Shown here: positions 36,787 through 45,162 of the stretch, one piece after another
Layout of the letters: each line of letters begins with the position of its first letter
How positions within the stretch are numbered: the stretch's first letter is position 1
Assembly: GCA_029570205.1 (NCBI GenBank)
Contig: JAKQSI010000048.1
Coordinates: 30,050 to 94,049, forward strand
Length of the DNA: 64,000 bases
Direction: 5' to 3'
Source: Candidatus Omnitrophota bacterium
GTDB taxonomy: Bacteria > Hinthialibacterota > Hinthialibacteria > Hinthialibacterales > JAKPRU01
Made by a program: the position numbers and the translations under genes
Notes under the pieces: model-generated
The model's input: only the letters and a program-made list of their open reading frames with translations
Told to the model about the DNA's origin: nothing
Databases searched by the model: none

Positions 36787-38091
36787 TCACTGATCTTCGG
36801 GAAAGGGGGTCTCCGTCACGAGTTCGCTTTCCTCCCTCTCGTTCGGCAAGAGATGGCCCACACACAGGAGATTGTCCCTCACGTAGCGACTCAAGGTTGA
36901 GGAAAGTTCCTCGGAAGTGATGGACTGAATCATGTCGGGATATCGAACCACACTCTCGATATCGCCCAGAATCCGGGAGGACCCATAGGTGTGACTGATG
37001 GAAGAAACCGTCTCGTTCGAAAAAGCGTAATTGGCAAGCGCAATCTTCTTGCCGCGCTCGAGTTCCTTTTCATCGGGCGGGGTGGAGGACAGACGATGCA
37101 GCTCGTCCAGGGTGCGTTTTTCGACTTCCGGGAGATTCTTCTCATCAGTTGCCGCTTCGGTCACAAACAGTCCGGCTCTGACTTGAGACCAGCAGGAGGC
37201 GCTGATCGAGGAAACCAGCCCCAGTTCCTCTTTCAGCAGGGTATATAAGCGGGACGAGCGGCCCTCTCCGAGCAGAATCGACGCAAGGTCCAGGATCGCC
37301 TCATCGCGGGTTCCAGCAATTCGCGGGGTGGGATACCCCAAAAGAAGATAGCTCTGGTTGACGGGCATGTGCAGATCGAACGTTTGGGGCGAGTCGATCA
37401 TCTCGAAAGCGCCGTTTGTCACACCACAATTGGAGGGAGACATTCCCTCCAGGAGATGTTCCAGCCGGTCCCGGACCTCGTTGCGGTCCATGTCGCCCAC
37501 AGTCACCACCGTGATATTCTCCGGGGTGTATTTCGTGCGCAGAAACTCCAGGAAAACCTCCCGGTCAATTCCGGCCAGACTCTCGAATGTGCCCAGGATA
37601 TTCCGGCTGTATGGGCATCGAGCATAGGCTGTTTCGTCGAATTTCTCGCAGAACCTGGACCAGGGCGTATCTTCGTGGCGCTTGATCTCCTCGTAGATTA
37701 CCTGTCGCTCGCTTTCGATCTCGTGGGGATCGAACAAGGGAAACCGCAAGGCATCGATCAACACTTCCATGGCCCGCTGCCCGCCGCTAGAGGGCACCAC
37801 AACATAATAATGTGTGTAATCCCAGGCGGTGGCGGCGTTGTTGTATCCGCCGAGACCCTTGATCGCACGATCCATCTCGCCGACTCCCAGGTTTTTGGTT
37901 CCTTTGAAAAACATGTGCTCGTAGAAATGGGACAGCCCGAGATATTCTTCGGGTTCTTCCGCCGCCCCCACGGAAACCCAGACATCAATGGCGACAATGG
38001 GCACAGAGGAGACCTCTTTTGAGATGAACGTCGCCCCGCAAGAGAGGATATCCTGACGGTATGGCAGTAATGGATTTGTGAATAAGGACAT
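36787..38091 (-). CDS. M16 family zinc peptidase (insulinase-like)
   Basis: A 434-residue single-chain M16 peptidase, the usual length for the short processing-peptidase type. The inverted zinc motif is HFYEH (H55, E58, H59), with a distal glutamate at E134/E135 in VIYEEIKRH, 75-76 residues on. Second-half features include NQSYLLLGYPTPR and the basic R/Y-type C-terminal region seen in the substrate-binding half. The ATG at 38091 is chosen because the frame to 38196 runs into the 3' end of the antitoxin-like gene and because family homology begins near it. It probably acts in the cytoplasm or periplasm; no signal peptide is seen. No second M16 subunit lies next to it. Confidence 0.9.
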   Translation of the reverse strand: MSLFTNPLLPYRQDILSCGATFISKEVSSVPIVAIDVWVSVGAAEEPEEYLGLSHFYEHMFFKGTKNLGVGEMDRAIKGLGGYNNAATAWDYTHYYVVVPSSGGQRAMEVLIDALRFPLFDPHEIESERQVIYEEIKRHEDTPWSRFCEKFDETAYARCPYSRNILGTFESLAGIDREVFLEFLRTKYTPENITVVTVGDMDRNEVRDRLEHLLEGMSPSNCGVTNGAFEMIDSPQTFDLHMPVNQSYLLLGYPTPRIAGTRDEAILDLASILLGEGRSSRLYTLLKEELGLVSSISASCWSQVRAGLFVTEAATDEKNLPEVEKRTLDELHRLSSTPPDEKELERGKKIALANYAFSNETVSSISHTYGSSRILGDIESVVRYPDMIQSITSEELSSTLSRYVRDNLLCVGHLLPNEREESELVTETPFPEDQ

Positions 38092-38128
38092 GCTTCGATT
38101 CAATTCCTGCAGGAAGATTTGGGAGAAA

Positions 38129-38416
38129 TCAAACAGGAATCCTGGAGCGCGATTCCCGTTTGATCGCCGATTTGCGGTTGCGTTCGACACAATCACGCAA
38201 ATATAGATTGATCAGTTGCTGATAGGGAATCCCTGTCTCTTCAGACATGCCCTTGAAATAATGGATGATATCCACTCCAAGACGCATGGTGACTTGCCTT
38301 TTGAGGCGGCTCGCATGGGGATCCTTGTTGCCCTTCATCGTGGAGAAATCATACTCTTTTCTCGTGGTTCGCATCTCGCATAGATTTTGCTCTCTTTTTA
38401 AGTTGATTTTCCGCAT
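38129..38416 (-). CDS. BrnA/CopG-like antitoxin
   Basis: A 95-residue protein. Its C-terminal part (KGNKDPHASRLKRQVTMRLG, then VDIIHYFKGMSEETGIPYQQ and LINLYLRDC) matches the BrnA/CopG ribbon-helix-helix antitoxin family. The N-terminal part (residues 1-14) may be extra, as ATG 38374 gives the usual MRTTRKEYDF start. It lies 4 bases after the partner gene on the same strand, in the order toxin then antitoxin that is common for BrnT-BrnA. The antitoxin probably also represses its own promoter. Its partner is not a recognisable BrnT. Confidence 0.8.
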   Translation of the reverse strand: MRKINLKREQNLCEMRTTRKEYDFSTMKGNKDPHASRLKRQVTMRLGVDIIHYFKGMSEETGIPYQQLINLYLRDCVERNRKSAIKRESRSRIPV

Positions 38417-38420
38417 CGAC

Positions 38421-38741
38421 TTAACCCGGTTCCCGAATCTGCAGGATTTCCTCTTCGAACCACTCCACCTGTTTCTTCCCGTAGATTGGAAGAACCCAGC
38501 GAGTGTGGTGGGCGTAAGGACGACCCGGCTTAATATCGCAAATCGAAAGAGCCTGGATCAGCTCCTGATATTCGGTATCGTTTGCTATGTTTATTCGGAT
38601 CTCAAATCCTTTCTTGTATTTTTGTTTCTTGGATTCTCTCAAAAATCTTTCGTGAATGCGATGTCTGATTCGACCGCCTTTCCTGTAATACTTTTTTATG
38701 ATCCTTATTGCGCCGCGCCGTTTCATGGGTGCTTTTTTCAT
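38421..38741 (-). CDS. Putative toxin partner of the BrnA-like antitoxin
   Basis: A 106-residue basic protein that I do not assign to a family. It has an Arg/Lys-rich N-terminus (KYYRKGGRIRHRIHERFLRE), then IRINIANDTEYQELIQALSI, CDIKPGRPYAHHTRWVLPIY, and an acidic end (VEWFEEEILQIREPG). The paired His, Arg and Trp in HHTRW could mark a catalytic or RNA-binding site, but this is speculation. Position and spacing next to a BrnA-like antitoxin make a toxin role likely. Starts at 38741 and 38726 are both possible. Confidence 0.55.
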   Translation of the reverse strand: MKKAPMKRRGAIRIIKKYYRKGGRIRHRIHERFLRESKKQKYKKGFEIRINIANDTEYQELIQALSICDIKPGRPYAHHTRWVLPIYGKKQVEWFEEEILQIREPG

Positions 38742-38975
38742 GATTCCGATATCTCTTCAAACAGTTTGTCCCGCCTTTGCATCACGGGGCAATTCTATAA
38801 TCCTCTTTCCGGTCCTGTCAATCTCGGATTTCGGGCGTATCTGTACCGGGGCGGGGCACAGACCTTCCCCGGCGACTCATTTCGTCACCTGTCACACCGA
38901 TCCGGCATGACCTCCCTCTCCTTCCGGGAGAAGGGCCGGGGTGAAGGAATCCGACACGCGGCATCGCTCCTGCGA

Positions 38976-39818
38976 CTACTTCAGAAACTCCGCGTAGTTC
39001 GGGGCTGCGTCGCCGGGGACATCGCCGAACGTCCAGTTCAGCGCCTTGACAATCATGCCCTGGAACATCGGCATTTCCCACACATCCTCACGGTGTCCCA
39101 GGGGGGAAATAAAGACACGACCTTTTCCGTAATTGCTGCACCAGGTAATCGGGTACGGCGGAATCTGGTAGGCATCCCCTTCCATGCCCGCTGTGTCCAG
39201 CATCAGCAGAATGTGCATGTTTTTGCCGAGGTTGATGTTTTTGTTCACATAGTACTCATCGATCATGCGGAACTCAACCGGCAGGCCAACTATCGCCGGG
39301 AATTTCGGATCGACTACCTTAATCGTCGTATACTGCTGCTTTCCGTGGGTCAGGAACTCTCCGCCCATCATGGTCGTAAACTCTTCATTTCCATGGAATG
39401 TATCGGTCACGGTATGCGAACCGAAAAATCCCCCACCCGCGCGAATCCAGTCCAGCAGTTCTTTCCGGCCCTGTTCGGTCATCACGGAACCGCTGTCTTT
39501 CTCGCCGGGCTGAGTCAAATCACCCGTGGTGTAAAACATCACTGTGTCGAAATCCGCCAGGTTCTTCGCGTTAATTATCCCGGCATCCTTTGTGCAGATC
39601 ACGCGGAATCCGTTCTTTGCGCCCAGCTCCACCATGATCTGCTCCGAGTGGCTCAGCCGATCTCCATTGCGTTGCACCACACTGTGTTCAAAACCGGAGG
39701 ATTTTGTCAGATATAATACCGTCCGTTCCCGTTTGTTCTCTTTTGCATCCACTGTTCCAGACATGGTCATCAGCGCTCCTATCGTCGTTACCAGGGCAAG
39801 AACTCCGAACCTTTTCAT
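38976..39818 (-). CDS. Secreted ThuA-domain protein
   Basis: About 280 residues with a signal peptide (MKRFGVLALVTTIGALMTMS). The ThuA fold (class I glutamine amidotransferase-like, found in trehalose utilisation and other planctomycete sugar proteins) is shown by LLDWIRAGGGFFGSHTVTDT, HGKQQYTTIKVVDPKFPAIV and the late GKGRVFISPLGHREDVWEM. The nucleophile Cys of amidotransferases is not visible, so the activity is not claimed. The start at 39818 has AGAGGTG six bases upstream. The frame reading back to 40079 is made of repeat sequence and is rejected. The gene stands apart from its neighbours and is divergent from the DUF2723 gene. Confidence 0.8.
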   Translation of the reverse strand: MKRFGVLALVTTIGALMTMSGTVDAKENKRERTVLYLTKSSGFEHSVVQRNGDRLSHSEQIMVELGAKNGFRVICTKDAGIINAKNLADFDTVMFYTTGDLTQPGEKDSGSVMTEQGRKELLDWIRAGGGFFGSHTVTDTFHGNEEFTTMMGGEFLTHGKQQYTTIKVVDPKFPAIVGLPVEFRMIDEYYVNKNINLGKNMHILLMLDTAGMEGDAYQIPPYPITWCSNYGKGRVFISPLGHREDVWEMPMFQGMIVKALNWTFGDVPGDAAPNYAEFLK

Positions 39819-39874
39819 TGTGAACACCTCTTCGCTTGAAATGATGGAATATCCAACAAGGAAGTATAAACCAA

Positions 39875-39906
39875 GCGCAGGGGCAAGGCATGCCTTGCCC
39901 CTGCGC
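39875..39906. repeat. Perfect 32-bp palindrome
   Basis: GCGCAGGGGCAAGGCA and its exact complement TGCCTTGCCCCTGCGC meet with no spacer. It lies in the divergent region between the ThuA and DUF2723 genes, 57 bases upstream of the ThuA start. It could act as an operator or transcription-blocking stem-loop, or be one copy of a dispersed repeat. Confidence 0.9.
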
Positions 39907-40051
39907 GATACCGAACCGGCAGGATACCGGGACCATGCGAAATACCCCTCGCCCTTACCCTCTCCCAGAGATTCTGCCCCCCATAATTTCCGCAGTCCCC
40001 AATCTGTCCCTCTTCCCTCGAACTTCCCGCCATTCTGCGCCATGATTTCGA

Positions 40052-41593
40052 ATGGAAGAACGAAGGTTCCGTATTGCATTCATGATGACCACGAACGCCC
40101 GGCGAAATCTCATCCCGGCAGCCCTCCATTTCCTTCTGCCGTTGATGGTCTATTGGCTCACCCTTCTGCCGGGAACCGGGTATCGCGGCGACACCGCCAA
40201 GTTTCAGTATCTCGGCAAGATTCTCGGGATTCCGCACAGCACCGGCTATCCGCAGTATCTTCTGCTCAACCATCTCATGGGTCTGCTACCCTGGAAAGAA
40301 CCGGCGTACGGACAGAACCTGCTTTCCGCGCTGTTGGGTGCAGGAGCAATCGCGCTTCTGTTTTTCGTGTTCCGGCGGGTCACAGGGGATACGCTGATTG
40401 CCTCCGCCGCCGTTCTGCTTCTGGCGTTCAGCAGACTGTTTTGGGGCCAGAGTATCGTGGCGGAGGTTTATGCCCTGCAGATGCTCTTCTTTGCGGGTAT
40501 CATGTATTGCGCAGTCCGGTGGCAGCAGGAAAGGGAATCGCGTTGGCTTGCAGCAACCGTGTTTCTTTACGCTTTGTCGTTCGGCAATCACGCCAGTTCG
40601 ATCTTTTGGCTGCCCGGCCTGTTTTTATTTATCGGAGATGTGGACCGTTCGGCGCTGCGCAGACCGGGATTCTGGGGTATGTGCATCGGTTTTGCAGCGC
40701 TTTCTCTGTCCCAATATGCCTATCTGTTTATCCGCTCGCGTTCGGATTGTCCTTATATCGAAGTCGGCATTCGAACTGCCGGCGACTTCATCCGTTTCGC
40801 CCTGGCAACCAAATTCCACGGACGCATGGTGGGGTTTTCCTGGCATGATTTGTGGTATGAGCAAACCCATTGGTTTGTGTCGCTGTTCTATTTTCAGTTC
40901 TTCTCGGTCGGGTGTTTTCTTGCAGCGGTCGGACTGTGGGAATGTTTCTGCAAGAACCGCCCGTTATTCTACCTGACTTTTCCGGCGTTTTTGTTTAATG
41001 CCCTTTTCGCGCTCGGGTATCGCGTAGATGATGCCGCCGTATTCGCGCTCCCCTGTTTTTTTCTGGCGGCATTCTGGATCGCGGTGGGGATGCAGGAAGT
41101 GGCGGAGCGGTTTCTGCGGAGATGTTGGCGCATACTTTTCTTTTTGCTGATTCCGGTGTTGATGGTCTCCAATTGGTCGCTGGTGGATCAGAGCAAGAAC
41201 ATCCTGGCCCAGTTGGCCACGGAACGCATTGTCCGGTTTGTTCCTCCCGATAGTGTGCTGGTCACTGAGGTTTACCAGGCAGCGCACTATTTCCGGTATC
41301 ATCTGTGGGCAAAAGGAATCCGAAAACCGGATGAGAATATCTTCGTGGCTCAGGAATGGCGACCGGAACAGCTGGCCGCCTACCTTGCGGGACAGTCGCC
41401 CCTGGTGGAATGCGGGATGGAAATCCCGTTGGGGCTGCACCCGTTTTTCGCCGACTGTCCGCTGCTGTTCAAAATGAAAGGCGAGAAGTTCGAGCCGGTC
41501 TTGTTTTTTGATTATCCCAATGGTTTGCGGGAACCCGTTCTTTTCGAGCGCGTAACCGAATCGCAGGGCGTGAACACCAGCCGATCCTTTTGA
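40052..41593 (+). CDS. DUF2723 multi-spanning membrane protein
   Basis: A 513-residue membrane protein with about ten hydrophobic segments. The family is recognised by PLMVYWLTLLPGTGYRGDTA, KFQYLGKILGIPHSTGYPQ, and the LFWGQSIVAEVYALQMLF block. DUF2723 proteins are GT-C-like and are thought to act on polyprenyl-linked sugars or lipids. Substrate is unknown. ATG 40052 lacks a clear ribosome site; ATG 40082 and 40085 are alternatives. The last 82 bases overlap the 3' end of tilS on the other strand. Confidence 0.8.
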   Translation: MEERRFRIAFMMTTNARRNLIPAALHFLLPLMVYWLTLLPGTGYRGDTAKFQYLGKILGIPHSTGYPQYLLLNHLMGLLPWKEPAYGQNLLSALLGAGAIALLFFVFRRVTGDTLIASAAVLLLAFSRLFWGQSIVAEVYALQMLFFAGIMYCAVRWQQERESRWLAATVFLYALSFGNHASSIFWLPGLFLFIGDVDRSALRRPGFWGMCIGFAALSLSQYAYLFIRSRSDCPYIEVGIRTAGDFIRFALATKFHGRMVGFSWHDLWYEQTHWFVSLFYFQFFSVGCFLAAVGLWECFCKNRPLFYLTFPAFLFNALFALGYRVDDAAVFALPCFFLAAFWIAVGMQEVAERFLRRCWRILFFLLIPVLMVSNWSLVDQSKNILAQLATERIVRFVPPDSVLVTEVYQAAHYFRYHLWAKGIRKPDENIFVAQEWRPEQLAAYLAGQSPLVECGMEIPLGLHPFFADCPLLFKMKGEKFEPVLFFDYPNGLREPVLFERVTESQGVNTSRSF

Positions 41594-42726
41594 CGCGACA
41601 CCACACCATGGCCCCGAAACACACAGCGCCGTCCCCCTTTCGTGGAGGAGGCCAACTCCCGAATCCTGTCGATGATGTCCAGAGTCGGGTGAAGGTCCGG
41701 CGCGATTTGGCCGAGCAGGCGCCGCACAACACGCCGTTGATCCGCCGCATAAAGAGAAAGGAACCCCACCCTGGACACGGCGATCTCGTGACCTGTCCAC
41801 TGAGCGAACCGCTCCAGCCATTGCGCATCCGCCAAATCATGGGCTTCCGTTTCCAGTCGCGCGATATCCGCCAGCCGTGCCAGCGCCTCACGGACACGCG
41901 GATTGATCCTCTCTAACCGGGGCAGGATTTCATGCCGAATAAAGTTCCGGGTCAGATTGAGATCGGCATTGCTCTCATCGACCCGGAACGGGCATTCCCG
42001 TGCCTGAAGAAACTCCAGAACCTCGTTTCGTGTCACATCCGACAGGGGGCGGACAACTCGGCAGTTTTCAATAGTCCATACCGGCGCGATACCGGCCAGC
42101 CCCTCGATCCCGCTGGAACGCACAATGTGATGAAGGACTGTCTCCGCCTGGTCGTCCAACGTATGGCCTGTGGCGATGCAGGCGCAACGGTATCGCCGAG
42201 CCAGGCGAAGGAGATAGTCATAACGCTCGCGGCGGGCGACGGCTTCAAGGTTCTCTTTTTCTTCAGCGGCGAATTGAGCAACAGCGATTCGTTTTCGATG
42301 AAATGGAATATCGAGTGATATCACCCGATTTCGGATAAACCGCTCGTCCTCATCGGAGCATTCGCCCCGCAACCCGTGATTCACATGCGCCGCACGCAGC
42401 GCCCAGCCGAACTCGTGCGACAACGCATACAGCGCTAACAGCAGCGCGGTCGAATCCGGCCCTCCGGAAACAGCAACAAGGACGCTCTCACCCGGAGCAA
42501 TCATTTCATATCGCTGAATGGTGGATTGGATTTTGCCCAGTGTTCGCTCGATGATCGGCTGTGGTGCGGTTTCTTTCCCTCCCCAAGATTGGGGAGGGTG
42601 CAGGGCAGGGTTGATCGGTCCGAGCGATTCAACCCCCTCTGTGTCTCCAATCTTGGGGGAGAAATCTTGCGGAAAGACTCGTTCCGAGACAGCCTCACGA
42701 CTCTTCCGGCGCGGTTTCCTGGACAT
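41512..42726 (-). CDS. tilS: tRNA(Ile)-lysidine synthase with repeat-derived N-terminal extension
   Basis: Attaches lysine to C34 of tRNA-Ile(CAU), using ATP, so that AUA is read correctly. The P-loop is VAVSGGPDSTALLLAL (SGGPDS at 87-92), about 65 residues further in than normal. Downstream features are RAAHVNHGLRGECSDEDERF and ACIATGHTLDDQAETVLHH. The C-terminal domain is present. Residues about 22-50 are translated from the repeat at 42577-42661, and the first ten residues overlap the flippase gene's 3' end. Family homology begins near residue 59 (IERTLGKIQ). The native start is uncertain, because no ATG lies between 42726 and the core Met at residue 75. Confidence 0.9.
   Translation of the reverse strand: MSRKPRRKSREAVSERVFPQDFSPKIGDTEGVESLGPINPALHPPQSWGGKETAPQPIIERTLGKIQSTIQRYEMIAPGESVLVAVSGGPDSTALLLALYALSHEFGWALRAAHVNHGLRGECSDEDERFIRNRVISLDIPFHRKRIAVAQFAAEEKENLEAVARRERYDYLLRLARRYRCACIATGHTLDDQAETVLHHIVRSSGIEGLAGIAPVWTIENCRVVRPLSDVTRNEVLEFLQARECPFRVDESNADLNLTRNFIRHEILPRLERINPRVREALARLADIARLETEAHDLADAQWLERFAQWTGHEIAVSRVGFLSLYAADQRRVVRRLLGQIAPDLHPTLDIIDRIRELASSTKGGRRCVFRGHGVVSRQKDRLVFTPCDSVTRSKRTGSRKPLG
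42577..42661. repeat. G/C-rich repeat inside the 5' end of tilS
   Basis: CCCTCCCCAA and TTGGGGAGGG (42577-42586, 42589-42598) form a near-perfect palindrome. A second half at 42629-42661 reads TCAACCCCCTCTGTGTCTCC then AATCTTGGGGGAG. Its reverse complement closely matches the unit at 54377-54413 after pnp, so this is a dispersed repeat. Confidence 0.8.
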
Positions 42727-43753
42727 GAACGATCTCCCGGAACGTGATGTTCATGCGGTTAAGCGCGATAAGGCCCGCAATAATCATCGGGACAATTTGC
42801 GAAAGCCATAGAACAATAGCAAACGCAGAGGCCTTATCGGCCGATATATTATACAGCTCAATCAGCACGGCCTGGGCCGCCAAGTGGTAAATCCCGACAT
42901 ATCCGGGGGCGCTCGGAAGCGCCACGGCGAGGCAAATTGCCACCATGGTCAGAATCGCCCCCATAAAGGAAATCGTATCGGACATCCCGAACGCCTGGAT
43001 CATCACATACTCCGACCAGCCCAGGAGCAGCCAAACCAGCAGGGTCAGGAATGCAGTCCAAACCAGTGATGCCGGACGGCGAAAAGTGGAAAGTCCACGC
43101 TCGAATGAGACGGTCATTTCCAGGATTTTCCGGCGCAACGGACGTCCCCAGATCTTTTCCGGAAATGGTCGCGTTATCCATTCGACAATTCCCCGGGTCC
43201 ATTCCGGCAGATAGGTCAGAAACAGCAGCGCCGCCGCCGCGCCGGCCACAAATACCACGGAGGCTTTCCCGCCGGTTTCAATAATCAGCTGCAAGTTGCT
43301 CCGTTCCTCAATCCGAGGAGGCGCAATCAGCAAGACCGCTCCCAGCGCTACCAGAATCCCCGCAAAATCAAAAAATCGCTCCACAACCACGGTGGCCAGC
43401 ACTTCCGTAAATCGGCGCTGTCCTTTTCGAGCCAGCACAAAGGTCCGGATCAATTCCCCGGCTCGCGCGGGTAATACGCTGTTCCCCATGAAGCAGATAC
43501 ACATCAGCGCAAACAACCGCCCGGTCGGCTCGTGCGGTTTACCCAGAAACGACCGCCAGCGCAACGCCCGAAAATAAATGGAAACAAAGTTCAACAGAAT
43601 GGAGGGAATAAACAGGATATAGGAAACGGAAAGGACCGTCTGGAAAACATCACCCCAACTGGTGAACTCCTGAACCTGTCGGTTGAAAAAATAGAAACTG
43701 ATTACGCTGATAATCAGCCCAACCCAGACTTTGACATCTTTCAGCATGTTCAT
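42695..43753 (-). CDS. Lysylphosphatidylglycerol synthase TM-region / flippase-like protein
   Basis: A 352-residue polytopic membrane protein of the LPG_synthase_TM (UPF0104/AglD) group. It has about eight hydrophobic segments, NSVLPARAGELIRTFVLARK (the family's loop with PARxGE), then VVVERFFDFAGILVALGAVL and VALPSAPGYVGIYHLAAQAV (the family's late PGxxG pattern). Members move or modify lipid-linked substrates; the substrate here is unknown. ATG 43753 lies 1 base after the LarC-like stop, so the two are coupled; ATG 43747 is an alternative. The frame upstream of these in 43754-44038 is antisense or overlap sequence of larC and not part of this gene. Confidence 0.85.
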   Translation of the reverse strand: MNMLKDVKVWVGLIISVISFYFFNRQVQEFTSWGDVFQTVLSVSYILFIPSILLNFVSIYFRALRWRSFLGKPHEPTGRLFALMCICFMGNSVLPARAGELIRTFVLARKGQRRFTEVLATVVVERFFDFAGILVALGAVLLIAPPRIEERSNLQLIIETGGKASVVFVAGAAAALLFLTYLPEWTRGIVEWITRPFPEKIWGRPLRRKILEMTVSFERGLSTFRRPASLVWTAFLTLLVWLLLGWSEYVMIQAFGMSDTISFMGAILTMVAICLAVALPSAPGYVGIYHLAAQAVLIELYNISADKASAFAIVLWLSQIVPMIIAGLIALNRMNITFREIVHVQETAPEES

Positions 43754-43754
43754 C

Positions 43755-44888
43755 CTATTCCCCTGAATCGGCGTTGGAGGATTCGTAGGCCCGTTGGGCC
43801 GCTGCCAGGATTTCAAGTAACGGCTTTCCGGTCTCGCGATGGATACGCAGGCAATCCTCGTACTCCGGCTTGAATCTTCGTTCCACTCCGGCTCCCCAAA
43901 CGGCTTTACCACGCACTGTCCCGAATGATGTTTGGACTGTGACCTCTTTGCGCCGCAGAATCCGCCGCTCGACCCGATGCATTCGAACCCCGACCGTCGT
44001 ACTCTCGCGAAGCGCCAGCTGAGCCAGGTCCTCCTCACGGCCTGCCGGAGCCAACACAGTTACCAGCGTACCGGGACGGTTCTTCTTCATGTATACCGGG
44101 GTGAACATTACGTCCAATGCTCCTGCGCGAAATGCATCCTCCATCAAGACACCGAACAACTCCGGACTCATATCGTCAATCTGAGTTTCAATGACTGTCA
44201 CCTCATCCGATGTCTCGGAATCGGCTGTCCCGACGAAAACACGCAGTATATTTGGAAAGCCGACATCCTCCAGGTCGCCGGCTCCGACACCGACACCCGT
44301 GAGTTCCAAGGACGGCATCCGTTCACAAGGTTCCGCGAGAGTCTTTACCGGCGCAGCCCCATCGACTGTAACCAGGTTCCCCCGGTATGGCCCGGCGGCA
44401 ATTCGAAATCCCTGCAACAGGCGTGTAACGGCAGGTCCGGGAACCAACTCCAAACCATCGCTGTGACCTGTACGAACCTCCGAAACAAGCAGTCGTTCGA
44501 TTCCCGAAAGATAAAACGCGGCAACGACAGCGGCGATCTCCGCAATCATTCGATTCGATAACGGCACGGCGGAAACCGTCTTTCCCGACGAAATGGCCTC
44601 CGCTTCGACCAAATCTTTGAGGGCTTGAATGACAGGGGTACGAACCGGCTCCGGCAAGTTCCCAAGGGCAGAATCCGAGAGTTTCTCCCTTTCGGGCATG
44701 TTCAGAAAAACCCGCATCGCGGCGATTCCATGTTTCTCTACCCGGCGATATTCCATCCTTAAATCGGGGATTGCCGACGAACGCAGCAGGGATTCCAGGT
44801 CATCAGCGGATACTCCCTGATCCACCAGCGCACCAAGGAGCATCCTGGCCGAAAGTCCGTAAAAAGTCTCAAGATAAGCAATTTTCAC
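43755..44888 (-). CDS. Degenerate LarC (DUF111) homologue
   Basis: LarC makes the nickel-pincer nucleotide of lactate racemase using CTP and nickel. This 377-residue protein has the LarC domain order. The C-terminal part is normal (ETQIDDMSPELFGVLMEDAF, VYMKKNRPGTLVTVLA, ESTTVGVRMHRVERR). The N-terminal signature (usually YFDCFSGISGDM) is YLETFYGLSARM, the His-rich loop is gone, and the HFHEVGxxDxxxDI motif is replaced by NRMIAEIAAVVAAF. Known cofactor-site residues therefore seem lost and activity is doubtful. The start is GTG 44888 (VKIAYLE), with AGG twelve bases upstream. No larB, larE or larA lies nearby. Confidence 0.8.
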   Translation of the reverse strand: MKIAYLETFYGLSARMLLGALVDQGVSADDLESLLRSSAIPDLRMEYRRVEKHGIAAMRVFLNMPEREKLSDSALGNLPEPVRTPVIQALKDLVEAEAISSGKTVSAVPLSNRMIAEIAAVVAAFYLSGIERLLVSEVRTGHSDGLELVPGPAVTRLLQGFRIAAGPYRGNLVTVDGAAPVKTLAEPCERMPSLELTGVGVGAGDLEDVGFPNILRVFVGTADSETSDEVTVIETQIDDMSPELFGVLMEDAFRAGALDVMFTPVYMKKNRPGTLVTVLAPAGREEDLAQLALRESTTVGVRMHRVERRILRRKEVTVQTSFGTVRGKAVWGAGVERRFKPEYEDCLRIHRETGKPLLEILAAAQRAYESSNADSGE

Positions 44889-44993
44889 CGTTTTTAACCT
44901 GTCCGCGATATGAGCATAAGGGAAGAAACACGGTCGAACCAGTGTGCCAAAGATGCCTGAAATGGGCATGTCAAAGAAAACCCCTTTACGGTC

Positions 44994-45022
44994 TTGTAAA
45001 ATACGCCGGAGAATGGTATATT
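44994..45022 (+). promoter_or_regulatory. Candidate sigma-70 promoter for nusA
   Basis: TTGTAA (44994-44999), a 17-base spacer, and TATATT (45017-45022). It lies in the 274-base divergent region between the larC-like gene and nusA, about 140 bases upstream of the nusA start. The spacing is optimal and both boxes are 4-5 of 6 matches. Confidence 0.5.
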
Positions 45023-45162
45023 GTTGCTTGAAAGGTGGGGCCACGGCTCCGCCTTTTTCCTTGTTCGCCTCTGGAATCGCTACGGAGGAAACAGGATCAT
45101 ATCGGATCGTATGCCCAAAAAAAACATCAGAATCGTGATCCGATCCCCGGAGATTAGGAATT

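Noticed and set aside
39819-40079. Upstream extension of the ThuA frame
   Set aside because: The extension is translated repeat sequence and its ribosome site is worse than that of ATG 39818.
43754-44038. Upstream extension of the flippase-like frame
   Set aside because: It overlaps the larC-like coding region in another frame; membrane-protein homology starts at 43753.
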